Part shown: positions 1 to 10,103 of the stretch, one piece after another
Layout of the letters: each line of letters begins with the position of its first letter
Numbering within the stretch: the first letter of the stretch is position 1
Assembly (NCBI GenBank): GCA_025201845.1
Contig: MU603994.1
Span: 1 to 64,000, forward strand
Source of the DNA: Martensiomyces pterosporus
Taxonomy: Eukaryota; Kickxellomycota; Kickxellomycetes; Kickxellales; Kickxellaceae
Direction of reading: 5' to 3'
DNA: 64,000 nt
Translations under genes and position numbers: made by a program
Notes under the pieces: generated by a model
The model's database searches: none
Told to the model about the DNA's origin: nothing
The model's input: only the letters and a program-made list of their open reading frames with translations

Positions 1-714
1 AAGGTACAGAACCTCGTGGTGGGAGCGGAGCTTGGGCTGGTGCTGGGGCTCGACGCCGCCAACAAAATGCGTGCGGATAACCTCGTTGTCGTCCTCCGTG
101 GAGCTCACAGGGACAGAGTCGTGCACGATGTTGCCGACGCCGTTGACCTTGGCGCGGAGAGCCTTGTCCTTGGCCTGCTCGACCTCCATCAGCTCCTTCT
201 TCTTCGAATCAAGCTCCTTCTTCTTGGCCAGAAGCTCCGATGCGTCCTCCTTTGCCTTCATCTTCTTGCCAATCTCCTTCTGGTTTGCGTTGAGCGTGCG
301 GCTAACTTCGTCGAGGTCGAACTTGACTAGCGTCCATCAACAGGCATCCACATACACACAAACCACATACACACATATTCCAAGGGGCCTCAGTGAGTCA
401 TATCCGAAAGACTGGCACCACAGCTGTTGACATGGCAGGACAACGGCAACCGCAGCTTGAAGGATGTGCTCAGCCATGCACATCAGCCAAAAAAAAACAA
501 AAAAAGCATAAGCTTGCAGTGCACATGTTCCGAATTGACGCGAATGCAAAGAGAATCCGGCCAATCTACAAGCGCTCTTACCTTTTGTCCACTCTTGGTA
601 CAATTCAATGACCTCGTCAACAACCTTGGGGTCGGCACCACGGCGACGCTGCGACTCGCGAATGAGGTCGGGGTTGCCACCCTTTCCAGCCTGGAACAGA
701 TTAATATCGAGCAT
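1..714 (-). CDS. SES1: Cytosolic seryl-tRNA synthetase, N-terminal part (cut by window edge)
   Basis: Charges tRNA-Ser with serine in the cytosol. Two exons are visible: 714-582 and 326-1, separated by a 255-base intron with donor GTAAGA and acceptor TAG. The first 153 residues can be read. They begin MLDINLFQAGKGGNPDLI, the signature start of eukaryotic and archaeal-type SerRS, followed by ESQRRR. Exon 2 begins VKFDLDEVSRTLN and carries KEIGKKMKAKEDASELL, which belongs to the long helical hairpin that contacts the tRNA variable arm. The catalytic class II core lies beyond the left edge. The splice is supported because it restores the family's continuous reading frame (EWTK then VKFDLDE). The gene diverges from the RECQL4-like gene across about 420 bases. 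Identity is secure; only completeness is limited. Confidence 0.93.
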
Positions 715-1132
715 TTGCGCTTTTTTTCTTCTTCTAGCGAGACGTATCCAGAAAGCAGTGTGCTAAGAAAGCAGTGAGTTTGAAAGCAAAAAATCGAAAG
801 ATGCTGGGATCGCATTTTCCTTCTCTCCCTTTTTTTTTTGAGCCCGAGCACGCGGCTCGTCCGAAAGCCAACAATGCTGCATTCTCAAGGCGAGCTGGAA
901 TGAAATGCGGTGGGCAAGAGGCACCACGCTGCGGCTCGCTTGCGCGCAGCTCGCTCGCATTAATCAAGCAGCTGCGCAGCGCAAAACTTCAAATGCAGCG
1001 AGCAGCGCAGCGGCTGGCTGCTGGTGTTTGTTTATTTACAGCATCTCTTGTCTCGCGCAATTATTATTGCTGCTACTATTATCTGTTCTTTTTCCTTCCC
1101 TATTGCACGCACCCCGTGCAAGTCATGGCATA
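715..1132. promoter_or_regulatory. Divergent intergenic region SES1 / RECQL4-like
   Basis: This 418-base region lies between two start codons facing away from each other, so it should hold both promoters. It contains a T-rich run near 829-839 and pyrimidine-rich sequence just upstream of the RECQL4 ATG. I see no clear TATA box or conserved operator. The reading frame of the downstream gene stays open upstream of 1133, but the peptide there is low-complexity and does not match the Sld2 family start. Confidence 0.5.
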
Positions 1133-4100
1133 ATGCAGTCGCCAGACACAGAGACACAGAAAGGCAAAACAACGCCAGCCCATTCACCCCTCGATAATGG
1201 CCACACGCACAACCACAGCGCACACTCAGCCGCCAGCCCTGTAAAGCTACTAAAGCACGAACTCAAGAACTGGGAGGCTGCCTTCCAGAAGAAGAACGGC
1301 CGCGCACCAAAGAAGGAGGACCTTCTGCATCACCCAGAGATTGCACGCAAGTATAAGCAGTATAGCAAGCTCAAAAGAGGAGCCGGCAGCAAAGGAGAGG
1401 CACCGCCCAGCACCAGTCGACGATCCACGGGCCAAAGGGGCCGCCACATCCACCTGCCTCTTGAGACATCCACTTTACCAACGCCAACCAAGCGCAAATC
1501 AGCAGCAGCCCAAACACCACCCGAGGCGGCTGCGCCAAGATTAACCCCGCCACGAAGAGCAGCAAATGGCACAAAACATCATTCAAAGCACCACGAGAAA
1601 AGTAACAGCGGCCTCGGCTCCAGCGACAGCGAAAGCGATTTTGGCGATGTTGTTGAGGCCACTCCAAAGAAAAGGCGCACTGATGGGCTGTTCCCCTCGG
1701 CAAGAAAGGCCGAGCCGCATCTCCATACCAGCGACACTCTGTCGCCGGAGCGCAGCTGTTCGCGAGCTCTCTTTGCTGAAGCATGCCCAAAAGCTGGCGC
1801 TTCTTCTTGTGCTGCTTGGTCTACTGAAACAGCACCTCCTCACTCAGCGACAGTGGATGCTGCCAATGAAACCGACTGGGACCCTGTGGCCTATGTTCCG
1901 CCGCCGTCCCTCCTCAGGCCTTATCCTCACTCAAGGCCCCCGAGTTTACCCGCTCGCCCACCACAGTCGCCCTCAAGTGGCTCGCGCACAGAGTGCTCGC
2001 CTCTTGCTGCTGCAAACACTGTGCTAGCGCTACCTACGCAAGCTACGCCCAACAGCCGCTGTCCAGGACTTGTTGGGTCGATGCGCTCTCTAGACCTTGG
2101 CCTCGGTACGCCGTCATTCAAGGCTAGAGCAGGGCGGCTTGTGAAGACAACATCCATCCCCCTGAGCGCGTTTGGTGCGCAGTTCCGCGGTGCCTCGCAG
2201 ATCCTATCTTCTCAAGGGCATCTCAGCGACGGCTGCGATGACCTGGATCCCAGCCGCTCGGCAGAACTGGAAAAGATGAGCGATGGCGAGCTTGTGATTG
2301 ATGATGCGGATAACAAACCTGATTCCGAGCAACAGACAGACAGCACAGCTGCTGCTCATGGAGCAAAGAAGAAGTCGACGCAGAAGCGCAGCACACGGCG
2401 GGTCAAGCTAAAGCCTGTTTATGCCGAGGATTCGGCGGCATCGCTGCCAGCACGTGCAGCGCGCTCTAATAGCCAAAACCTTGTCAGCGACAACTTTTAC
2501 AAACTCAGGCTGAGACGCAGCAACCGAGGAGCTCGCTCGACTGAAGAGCGACGCGCCGCACTGTACAAGCGCATGGTCGGAAAGAAAGGGCGGTCGACTG
2601 CAGCAGCAAGCGCCAACCCCGACACTGGTAGGAAATCCGCGGCATATGGCGCAGAGATCACAGGCAGCGAAGGCCAGGCAGGTGGCTATGATTTCGACCC
2701 CGACATGGATGCGCCATCCTTCGAGTGTGCTGATGAGGCCTGTATGGACGGCAATGCCTCGGGCTGTGGCGAGCCAGACGATGGGGCAGATTGCGGCGAA
2801 TATAGGTCGAAGCAATTGCCCAAGCCTTCCTCGGCAGAGCTGCGCAAGATAGCAGGTAGACTGCTCTCTGACTTTGTTGCAGCTGGTGGGTCTGGCCACC
2901 CATGCGTGTGCACTGTTAGCTCTGCATTTGCTTGTGGTCGGTCGCCGCATGGCTACACGCCTGGTGCTGCAAGAAAGGAGACCCACTTGGATCTGCGCAA
3001 AATCCTGAGGCATGTTTGGGGCCACGACGAGTTCCGACACGGCCAGATGGAAGCGATGAAGCGCATTCTTGGCGCACGGTCTACGCTGCTGCTCCTTGCA
3101 ACAGGATCAGGAAAGTCGCTTGCTTACCAGCTTCCGTCCCTCGTGCTCTCATCCGTGTTCTCCGGCCTGACGCTTGTTATCACGCCTCTCATTTCGCTAA
3201 TGCGCGACCAGATCCGACACTTGCCCCGCGGACTGCAGGCCATATGCATGTCTTTCGAGTCTTCAAGCGCTGCTGAAAGCAGCGATATACCGTCGCGCCT
3301 CATGTCAGGGCAAGTGCAGCTGCTTTTCATATCCCCAGAGCGCCTGGCTAGCCCACGGTTCCAAGAGCTGATAACTGCAGATGGCATGCCGCCTGTCCAG
3401 CTTGCAGTGATTGACGAGGCGCATTGCGCTAGCGAGTGGTCGCACAACTTCCGCCCAGCCTATTTCCAGGTGCCGCGGGTTCTGCGCGCGCTCAACGTCA
3501 CTTGCGTACTAGCGATGACTGGCACCGCAACAGCGACCCTTGCAGACAGCTTGTGCAGTATGTTTGGCATCGACAGGGAGCACGATGTTGTGAGGGGCGA
3601 GGTCGTGCGGGACAACATCAGGCTCAGCGTTGTTCCTGTCGAGCAAGAGGCCATGTTGCGGTCGAAATCGTGTGCGCGCGAAGACACGCTTGTCAACATT
3701 TTGAGGACTCCAGACATGGCAGCTCTCAGCTCGGTTCTTGTCTACGTATCAACGCAAGCCAACGCGGATCGTGTTGCCGAGTATCTTACAGCCCGCTCTA
3801 TCCCGGCGCAGTCGTACCATGCTGGCAAGTCTGCGGCGGAGCGTGCACGCATCCAGGCGGCTTTTATGCGTGAATCAAATGCAAACCCCTCACAGAGCGG
3901 CAGTGCGCGCATGGAGGTGCCTATACGCGTTCTGGTTGCTACGGTCGCATTTGGCATGGGTCTCAACAAAAGCGATATACGCGCGGTTATCCACTTCAAC
4001 CTTCCGCGCAGCATGGAGGCGTATGTCCAGGAGGTAGGCCGAGCCGGTAGAGATGGCGCACCTGCTCAAGGTATTTTGATACTAGCCACCAGCTCGGCCG

Positions 4101-5482
4101 GGGGAAGCCCAGCGCCCCAGCCTGCTCCTCAGACCGCCCTTCCCAACCGCCGCAGCGTCGATGCGGTGCTCACTAGAAGCTGGGCATACTCCGATGGAGT
4201 CGACATTGCAGCGGTGCGGCGGCTGCTGCACCGGCTCCTCCCGCCAGAGTTTATGAGGACTGCCATCGCCTCAGCATGCCAGGCGCACGCAGAAGGACTG
4301 CCATTAGAATCGGATCGCTGGCGCGTGTCACACACTGCTGTTCTTAGCTTGCAGAGCCTCGAGTCTGACATTGACGCTGGCCAAGCAGTAGCACAGACGC
4401 TCATAAGCTACCTCGCAATGCAGGAGCCCGACATGATACACGTGAAGCCCAACACTCACCGCACATGCATCGTTCGCTTTACACGCACCGAGCTGGGCCG
4501 CCTGGCTGAAGGGAATGCGTTTTTTGCCAGCCTGGCTAGCTATGTCAGCAGCCAGACTGTGGAGCACTCGTCAAAGCGGCATCGCAGCGGGCCCTCGGCT
4601 CGCATTCTAGGCAGTGCAAAGCCCGGCACGAGCGCTGCAGTTGATATTTTTGACTTTGCAAAGAAGCTGGCTATGCCTCCTTCTGATGTCGCGTCAGAGC
4701 TGTACAAGTGGCGGGCAAGGCGCGAAATAATGCTTACATGGCAAGATCCCTCATGCGTCATCCAGGTGTCGCTCGACATGAGCAGATTCACCAGCATTGA
4801 GAAGGGGAGGGACAAAGGCGGCCATGCCTCAGACGGGCAGCTTGCGGAGGTGCTTGCTTTCAGTGTCGACAAGCACATCTCCGATCTCGCTGCATCAGTT
4901 GCTCAGCAGAACGAATCCATGGTTCGGCAAAGCATCCAAAAGGCGGATGCCATCGAGAGCACCATGCTGGCTGCCGCGCAGTTTGTGCGCGAGACTACCA
5001 AAGGTCCCGCTCCGGTGGACCCAGGTGCTGTCGAGGCCGGCAAACAACGCCAAAACGACTTTATCCAGACATCTACCAGGGCATATTTTTCGGCATCCCA
5101 GGCTGAGCGCGAGTGTCTTGTCCGCACCCTCAAGACGACTATTGATATCACATGCCCAGGGGTCATGGACGACAGAGTTTATGCTGAACTCTTGGGCAAG
5201 CGCAGAGCAATGTCGGCAGGCGAGGTCAACGCCCTCAAGGCCGATGTAAAGTCGCGCATCAGCAAGTTTGTTGAGCAGCACTGTGTGCAGCTCACAAGCG
5301 GGCGAGCAGTTGCACGGGTTTTCCATGGCCTTTCAAGCCCCACCTGCTCGTCTTCCCAGTGGATGTGGTGCTCCGAGTGGGGCAGCTTGGTGAGCGTGGA
5401 CTTTGACGTAATCCGGCAGTGCGCCCAAGAGGAGCTGGTCAGGGTCCACTGCCAAGCCTCCGAGGCTGTAGAGGCAGAATAA
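1133..5482 (+). CDS. RECQL4: RECQL4-type DNA helicase with N-terminal Sld2 domain
   Basis: A 3'-5' RecQ helicase of the RECQL4 subfamily, 1449 residues in one exon. Residues about 37-85 (SPVKLLKHELKNWEAAF onward) match the Sld2/Drc1 N-terminal helical domain, which in animals and yeast helps load CMG helicase during replication initiation. A long disordered, basic and Ser-rich linker follows. The helicase core starts near residue 624. Walker A is ATGSGKS with the lysine near 661, the DEAH box (VIDEAHCASEWSHNFRP) is near 761, and the arginine-finger motif QEVGRAGRDG is near 966. The WSHNFRPAY signature and the C-terminal RAVARVFHGLSSP block resemble human RECQL4 more than other RecQ helicases. 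The ATG at 1133 is chosen because the Sld2 domain begins soon after it; the frame is open further upstream to 905. In yeasts Sld2 and Hrq1 are separate proteins, so the fused form is notable. Confidence 0.93.
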   Translation: MQSPDTETQKGKTTPAHSPLDNGHTHNHSAHSAASPVKLLKHELKNWEAAFQKKNGRAPKKEDLLHHPEIARKYKQYSKLKRGAGSKGEAPPSTSRRSTGQRGRHIHLPLETSTLPTPTKRKSAAAQTPPEAAAPRLTPPRRAANGTKHHSKHHEKSNSGLGSSDSESDFGDVVEATPKKRRTDGLFPSARKAEPHLHTSDTLSPERSCSRALFAEACPKAGASSCAAWSTETAPPHSATVDAANETDWDPVAYVPPPSLLRPYPHSRPPSLPARPPQSPSSGSRTECSPLAAANTVLALPTQATPNSRCPGLVGSMRSLDLGLGTPSFKARAGRLVKTTSIPLSAFGAQFRGASQILSSQGHLSDGCDDLDPSRSAELEKMSDGELVIDDADNKPDSEQQTDSTAAAHGAKKKSTQKRSTRRVKLKPVYAEDSAASLPARAARSNSQNLVSDNFYKLRLRRSNRGARSTEERRAALYKRMVGKKGRSTAAASANPDTGRKSAAYGAEITGSEGQAGGYDFDPDMDAPSFECADEACMDGNASGCGEPDDGADCGEYRSKQLPKPSSAELRKIAGRLLSDFVAAGGSGHPCVCTVSSAFACGRSPHGYTPGAARKETHLDLRKILRHVWGHDEFRHGQMEAMKRILGARSTLLLLATGSGKSLAYQLPSLVLSSVFSGLTLVITPLISLMRDQIRHLPRGLQAICMSFESSSAAESSDIPSRLMSGQVQLLFISPERLASPRFQELITADGMPPVQLAVIDEAHCASEWSHNFRPAYFQVPRVLRALNVTCVLAMTGTATATLADSLCSMFGIDREHDVVRGEVVRDNIRLSVVPVEQEAMLRSKSCAREDTLVNILRTPDMAALSSVLVYVSTQANADRVAEYLTARSIPAQSYHAGKSAAERARIQAAFMRESNANPSQSGSARMEVPIRVLVATVAFGMGLNKSDIRAVIHFNLPRSMEAYVQEVGRAGRDGAPAQGILILATSSAGGSPAPQPAPQTALPNRRSVDAVLTRSWAYSDGVDIAAVRRLLHRLLPPEFMRTAIASACQAHAEGLPLESDRWRVSHTAVLSLQSLESDIDAGQAVAQTLISYLAMQEPDMIHVKPNTHRTCIVRFTRTELGRLAEGNAFFASLASYVSSQTVEHSSKRHRSGPSARILGSAKPGTSAAVDIFDFAKKLAMPPSDVASELYKWRARREIMLTWQDPSCVIQVSLDMSRFTSIEKGRDKGGHASDGQLAEVLAFSVDKHISDLAASVAQQNESMVRQSIQKADAIESTMLAAAQFVRETTKGPAPVDPGAVEAGKQRQNDFIQTSTRAYFSASQAERECLVRTLKTTIDITCPGVMDDRVYAELLGKRRAMSAGEVNALKADVKSRISKFVEQHCVQLTSGRAVARVFHGLSSPTCSSSQWMWCSEWGSLVSVDFDVIRQCAQEELVRVHCQASEAVEAE

Positions 5483-5630
5483 AGATGCCGAGCTCCACCA
5501 GTCTCTTTACCTACCCATTGCTGTTTGCCTTGATTTCAATTTCACTGCTGGCCACAAGTGCGCAAAGCAGGACTCCCCATTAAGAGCGGAGTGACCGCAA
5601 ACAGGAATGTGCTACCATTGCTATGAAATG

Positions 5631-7601
5631 CTACGCCTCTGGCTCCTTTCCCTTTCCTGAGTCTGCAGCGCATCCTGCACTTGAGCTGGTGCTAGCTGTC
5701 TGTGGCGTGGAAGGGGCTACTGAAGATAGCTCCGGTGGCGGCTGGGCAGCAGCACAAGAACCACCACGGCAGCCATCGGCTCCAGGGCTGGCGGGCTGAA
5801 TGCCCGCTGTGCTGGTCCTTTCCTGCGCCGACTGCGCTGGATCCAGCGACTGTACTTGAGTCAGCGCCACAATCATGTGCGACAGCTGGACCTGAAGAGC
5901 GGCAAGGATGCGGATCCTCTCTGCAACCGCCGCACGACTGTCGGCTTCTAAATTACGGAGCTGCTCCTCGCTCAAAGCAGTCAAGTCGGGAGCTGGGAAC
6001 TCCTGCAGAGACGGGATGTGCGCAGAGTATGGATGCAGGGCGCCAGAGCTGGGTGTGGCGGGGGACGCCGAAGTGGGGAATATCGGGATCAAGGTCCCGG
6101 GAACTGGCGGCGCCGTGTTATTCGTGTTGAGGATGTCAGAGAGCGAGGGCATTCTAGATCCTGCACTGGTAGGGTGAAGTTTCTGGTGCTGCTGGGAGCC
6201 AGTGGCCACGCCGGTATCTGCTGCAGTTGCTGCCGTGCTCATGCCGGGACTGGGTGCGGCCAAGCCACTGCCCTCGCTTGCAGTGCCCTTAGAGCGGTCA
6301 CTTTCGCTAGCGCTTGTGAGCCCCGGGACCTGGATCACTCCAGAAGTGGTAGGCTGAGTGCTGCTGGAGGAGCCAGCAGCAGCCATGTCGCGGCCGCCTA
6401 TGGGTAAGCTGTCCAGCGCAGGAGAGCGGCTGTCCTGGCTGTTTGGTGCTGACTGCTGCTCCTGCGCTGCATCGTCGCCACTGGCAGGCACGCTGTCCTC
6501 AAGTACGCTGTGGCGGCAGGTTGGGCAGCTCTGCTGCCTTTCGAGCCAGCTGCGAAGACAGTTGAAGTGGAAGACATGCCCACAAGGGAGACGCTTTGGA
6601 GTGTCGCCAGGGATGTTCTGTGCGCGCCCTGCTTGGCGCTCGCGGTTCCATGCATCGACCTGATCCTGGGAGGGCCCGGACATATCCTCGCGGCAAATGA
6701 TGCATGTCCTGTCATTCATGGCGTCGAGCTCATCCTCGCCCACTGCAGGGTACCTCAAGTGCATGTTTTGCATGGCTTTGCGATAGCGGATCCAGTCGCG
6801 GCACCTGTTGACAAAGGACCGGGTGGTGATGTACAGCTCGCGTAGAATGTGGAGTGGAAGGCCGTAAAAGGTCATGAGCACAGCAAAGAACCCGGCATAA
6901 ACAATAAGCTTGGCAAGATCGTATAGCAGCTCGACGTAAAAGACATATGTCTGCTTCTCTTCCCAGTCGCCTCCGCGGGACAAGTCGATGGCATTGAGCA
7001 CAAACTTGGCGCATGTTCCCTGGAAGCTGACCAGCAGGAGCGCATACTCGAAGCCAAACACGATCATCATCGTTGCGCCATACAGTCTGGTGATGCCCAC
7101 AGCATAGGACAGCATGGAGATGTCAACCAAGGCGAGTACAGCGGCGAGCACCGCTATGCGTGCGAGGAACACCTTTGACAGCCGCGTCTGCTGCTCCATG
7201 AATCCGACCCTGTCCTCGAAGATCCAGTGGAAGACCTTGCAAAATAGCAGAAAGACAAAGAGTGTCAGTGTCGCTGCGTCGAATTCGTCGCGGAGTATCG
7301 CCAGCGCCAAGCAAGTCTCTGTAACTGCAAACCACCCTTGCTCGTACAAATGCTCGACTTCGATTGCCCTGAGCTGGCCAAAGAACACGCGAACGAGCAG
7401 CTTGCCCAGAAGGATGGTTAAGAGTATCCCCATATTCGCCAGCACCATCATTGAGGCGTTGGACTGTGCTAGCTGGACGCACGCTGTGTAAAAGTACGGA
7501 TGCTGCATAAATGCCGAGACTATCACGCCGATTGTCAGCACCGTCGTTGAAACCCCGTACACGGCCAGGCGCGGCACGCTTCTGTGGCTAGCGTTCGGCA
7601 T
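5631..7601 (-). CDS. HRD1: HRD1/synoviolin ER-associated RING E3 ubiquitin ligase
   Basis: An ER membrane ubiquitin ligase that retrotranslocates and ubiquitinates misfolded proteins (ERAD). It has 656 residues in a single exon from the ATG at 7601. The first about 250 residues hold multiple hydrophobic helices typical of the HRD1 membrane domain, with the family-typical segment FGQLRAIEVEHLYEQGWF and the KVFHWIFEDRVGFMEQ stretch. The RING-H2 finger begins near residue 299 with CIICREDM and continues through LPCGHVFHFNCLRSWLERQ and CPTCR. The C-terminal 300 residues are Ser/Pro/Ala-rich and disordered. The frame stays open upstream to 7748, but that peptide does not resemble the family and MPNASHRS is taken as the start. 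The gene is convergent with RECQL4 (148 bases apart) and lies 174 bases downstream of the RsmH-like gene on the same strand. Confidence 0.95.
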   Translation of the reverse strand: MPNASHRSVPRLAVYGVSTTVLTIGVIVSAFMQHPYFYTACVQLAQSNASMMVLANMGILLTILLGKLLVRVFFGQLRAIEVEHLYEQGWFAVTETCLALAILRDEFDAATLTLFVFLLFCKVFHWIFEDRVGFMEQQTRLSKVFLARIAVLAAVLALVDISMLSYAVGITRLYGATMMIVFGFEYALLLVSFQGTCAKFVLNAIDLSRGGDWEEKQTYVFYVELLYDLAKLIVYAGFFAVLMTFYGLPLHILRELYITTRSFVNRCRDWIRYRKAMQNMHLRYPAVGEDELDAMNDRTCIICREDMSGPSQDQVDAWNRERQAGRAQNIPGDTPKRLPCGHVFHFNCLRSWLERQQSCPTCRHSVLEDSVPASGDDAAQEQQSAPNSQDSRSPALDSLPIGGRDMAAAGSSSSTQPTTSGVIQVPGLTSASESDRSKGTASEGSGLAAPSPGMSTAATAADTGVATGSQQHQKLHPTSAGSRMPSLSDILNTNNTAPPVPGTLIPIFPTSASPATPSSGALHPYSAHIPSLQEFPAPDLTALSEEQLRNLEADSRAAVAERIRILAALQVQLSHMIVALTQVQSLDPAQSAQERTSTAGIQPASPGADGCRGGSCAAAQPPPELSSVAPSTPQTASTSSSAGCAADSGKGKEPEA

Positions 7602-7775
7602 TATGAAGAGGTCATTCAGACGACGGATGAGCAGTACGTGTGTGTATGCTTTTGGGCGCTTGTGCAAACGTGTGGAAGTAGAACAAAAGGGAAAGCGGGG
7701 AGCAGCTAGGCAGAGTACTGAGGAGCAGAGAGGGGAGAGGCCAAGCAAAATGGTGCTTGACGTGGCGCCATGTCC

Positions 7776-8987
7776 TTAATCGACACGCTCAATGGCGCGC
7801 AGCTTTGCTGACCGCGCCCTTGGATTGGCCTCGATTTCTTCAAGCGACGGCTTCACTGCGCGCTTTGTGAGCATGCGGAATGACTTGGGCCCGTTTTCTG
7901 CCTCGCCACGGCTGCCTTCCTCGTCGCCTTCCTCGTCGCCTTCCTCGTCGCCTTCCTCTACCGCGCCACCAGACTTGGCAGGGCCCAGCAAGTGCTCGGA
8001 TATGAATCCGCCTGCACTGCTGCTGCCACCGATACAGCTTTGGGCCACGCCTTGAGTCTGCGCGATGTGCCTAAAGTGCTTTTTCACAATCGAGTCCTCC
8101 AGCGAATGGAACGAAACAACCACCAGGCGACCGCCAGGGTTGAGCATCTCTGTCGCTGCGTCAAGAGCAGATCTGAGCTGGCCAAGCTCATCATTAACAA
8201 ATATCCTCAGGCTCTGAAAGACCCGCGTTGCTGGGTGGATCTGCGAGTCCTTTGTAAACCGCCTGGGCACAGCGGCTAGAACGGCCTCTACCAGCTGCGA
8301 AGTCGTGCTGATAGGCGCCTTTGCGCGCCGCTTCTCGATCTCCCTTGCAATCAGCTTGGCATGCCGCTCCTGGCCGAATTCGCGGAATATGCCGGCTAGC
8401 CTGTCGCTTGAAAACTGGTTGACAACGACATGCGCAGGCAAGAGGCGGCGTAGAGCGCCATGGTCCCGGGTACATGACATGCGCATGTCGAGCGGGGAGT
8501 CGCTCTGGAAGGAGAACCCGCGATCAGAGCTGATCTGGCTCGAGCTCAGTCCAATGTCCAACACAATGCCATCAAACATCTGGTGCAGCTTGTTGATGTC
8601 GCCAAACTGCCTCCACGAGGCGGTGAGGCGGCCAGGGTAAAGCTGCGACAGCTTCTGAGCCTTTTGGATTGCACTTGGATCCTGGTCAACGGCCACCACA
8701 CTGCAGCTTGCCGTATCGAGGATCCGCTTGGTATACCCGCCCTCGCCAAAAGTTCCATCGAGGTATGTCTTGCCATCTGCTGGCGCAAGGTGCTTGACTG
8801 CTGCATCAAGGAGCACAGGCGTATGCACCTGCTCATAGGGAAACTGTACACCCTTGCCGTTGCTGGTGCCTCTATGTTCTTTGGGTTGGGTAGACCGCAG
8901 CACGGCGCTTGAAGTATACAGTGCGCAGCGGTCTAGCTGGCGTAGACAGCCCAGCAGTGGCACTCTCGGTGCTGGTCTATAGAACAT
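7776..8987 (-). CDS. METTL15: RsmH/MraW-type rRNA cytosine-N4 methyltransferase, probably mitochondrial (METTL15-like)
   Basis: A predicted SAM-dependent methyltransferase that modifies a cytosine in the decoding region of small-subunit rRNA; in eukaryotes the family acts in mitochondria. It has 403 residues from the ATG at 8987. The first 45 residues are Arg/Ser-rich with few acids (MFYRPAPRVPLLGCLRQLDR), consistent with a mitochondrial targeting sequence. The core starts at HTPVLLDAAVKHL, with SAM-binding YLDGTFGEGGYTKRIL at about 75-90, VVAVDQDP, DIGLSSSQIS, HPATRVFQSLRIFVNDEL and VVSFHSLED, all hallmark MraW motifs. An insertion near the C-terminus carries four EEGD-type acidic repeats (7916-7958). 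S. cerevisiae has no clear RsmH, so retention here is of interest. The frame is open upstream to 9335, but without family similarity. Confidence 0.92.
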   Translation of the reverse strand: MFYRPAPRVPLLGCLRQLDRCALYTSSAVLRSTQPKEHRGTSNGKGVQFPYEQVHTPVLLDAAVKHLAPADGKTYLDGTFGEGGYTKRILDTASCSVVAVDQDPSAIQKAQKLSQLYPGRLTASWRQFGDINKLHQMFDGIVLDIGLSSSQISSDRGFSFQSDSPLDMRMSCTRDHGALRRLLPAHVVVNQFSSDRLAGIFREFGQERHAKLIAREIEKRRAKAPISTTSQLVEAVLAAVPRRFTKDSQIHPATRVFQSLRIFVNDELGQLRSALDAATEMLNPGGRLVVVSFHSLEDSIVKKHFRHIAQTQGVAQSCIGGSSSAGGFISEHLLGPAKSGGAVEEGDEEGDEEGDEEGSRGEAENGPKSFRMLTKRAVKPSLEEIEANPRARSAKLRAIERVD

Positions 8988-9374
8988 GGATGCAACAGCG
9001 TCGCTCGCACTCTTCTCCTTTCTCTTGCTGGTGGCGAGTCCCCCAACAGATGCCAATAAAAGTGGTGGGTGTCCTGCCGAGAAGTCGGGAGCAACAAGGA
9101 AAGAGCAGGAGCAAAAGCAGGAGCAAGAACAAAAGCGTGCAAGGCAAGGCAGATCGAGAAATCCAGGCGGAATGGGTAAAATATTAGCCACTCGAACTTT
9201 CCCACACGCTTGTGGTATATGGCAACAAAGGCGGCGACGGGCCTGCTGCAGCGCTTGCCTGCGTTTGTCGGCGTCCCCTTCACGAATGCGTTTTCTCCTT
9301 CCTGCCTGAACTCTGCTTATTTGACACTTATACACTATTACCGCACACTAAGCCATCGGACACACCAGGAAATA
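8988..9374. promoter_or_regulatory. Divergent intergenic region RsmH-like / pyroglutamyl peptidase
   Basis: This 387-base spacer separates two outward-facing start codons. It contains an imperfect purine-rich repeat (variants of gagcaaaagcag) at about 9100-9140. No other element is recognisable. Confidence 0.4.
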
Positions 9375-10010
9375 ATGGTTACCAGAAGAGTGAAGCATGC
9401 TCTGCTTACGGGCTTTGAGCCCTTTGGAAACCCTCGTCCCGACGACAACCGCAGCTGGGAGACAATAAGGCAGCTTGCTGGCGAGCAGGTTGTAGCTGGC
9501 GACACCGCAGTTATATGCCATTGCTATGAAATTCCTGTGAGCTATGCCCCAATATCTGAAATCGTCCCGCGGCTGCATCTTGGCGAAGAGTACAGCATTG
9601 TCATTCACTGCGGAGCCGGTGTTCCTGGCGCTGTACTGATTGAGAAGCTTGCCCACAGATGCGGGTACGACAAGGCCGGCAACAACGGCGAGAAGGACGT
9701 CCCGGCCGATGGCTGCGTGCCGGGATACCAAACAGCAGACGAGCTGCACACGGCGGTCGGCGTTGAGGAATTGAGGGACAGCTTGAGGGCAAAGGGCTGG
9801 GACAAGGTGGTGGTTAGCCTGGATGCTGGCCGCTATCTTTGCGACTACACATACTACACGTCGCTGGCAGAGGCAGAAACGACATACAAGAGCCGCCAGC
9901 TGGCAGCCCCAAAGACACTGTTTATCCACGTCCCGCCAATGGCCAGTGATCCTTACAGCGACAAGGAGCTTGCAGAAATCATCCGCGACATTCTGCGGTG
10001 CTTGGCATAG
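9375..10010 (+). CDS. Pyroglutamyl-peptidase I (cysteine peptidase C15)
   Basis: Removes N-terminal pyroglutamate from peptides. It has 211 residues and starts at the ATG at 9375, where the family begins (KHALLTGFEPFG). The catalytic cysteine is C156 in SLDAGRYLCDYTYYTSL and the histidine is H185 in FIHVPP; E90 in LIEKLAHRCGY is the likely third catalytic residue. The length is normal for the eukaryotic type I enzyme, and there is no signal peptide, so it is probably cytosolic. The frame is open upstream to 9210 in the leader, but that peptide is not family-like. The gene is convergent with the NT-C2 gene, whose stop codon lies 93 bases downstream. Confidence 0.93.
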   Translation: MVTRRVKHALLTGFEPFGNPRPDDNRSWETIRQLAGEQVVAGDTAVICHCYEIPVSYAPISEIVPRLHLGEEYSIVIHCGAGVPGAVLIEKLAHRCGYDKAGNNGEKDVPADGCVPGYQTADELHTAVGVEELRDSLRAKGWDKVVVSLDAGRYLCDYTYYTSLAEAETTYKSRQLAAPKTLFIHVPPMASDPYSDKELAEIIRDILRCLA

Positions 10011-10103
10011 CAGTCTAGATTAGTATACAACAAGGCTGGCGAAGCGGGGGAAGGAACTACACTGTCGAAAAAGCACCGGGCAAATGGCTGTGTTGTGCGT
10101 CGT

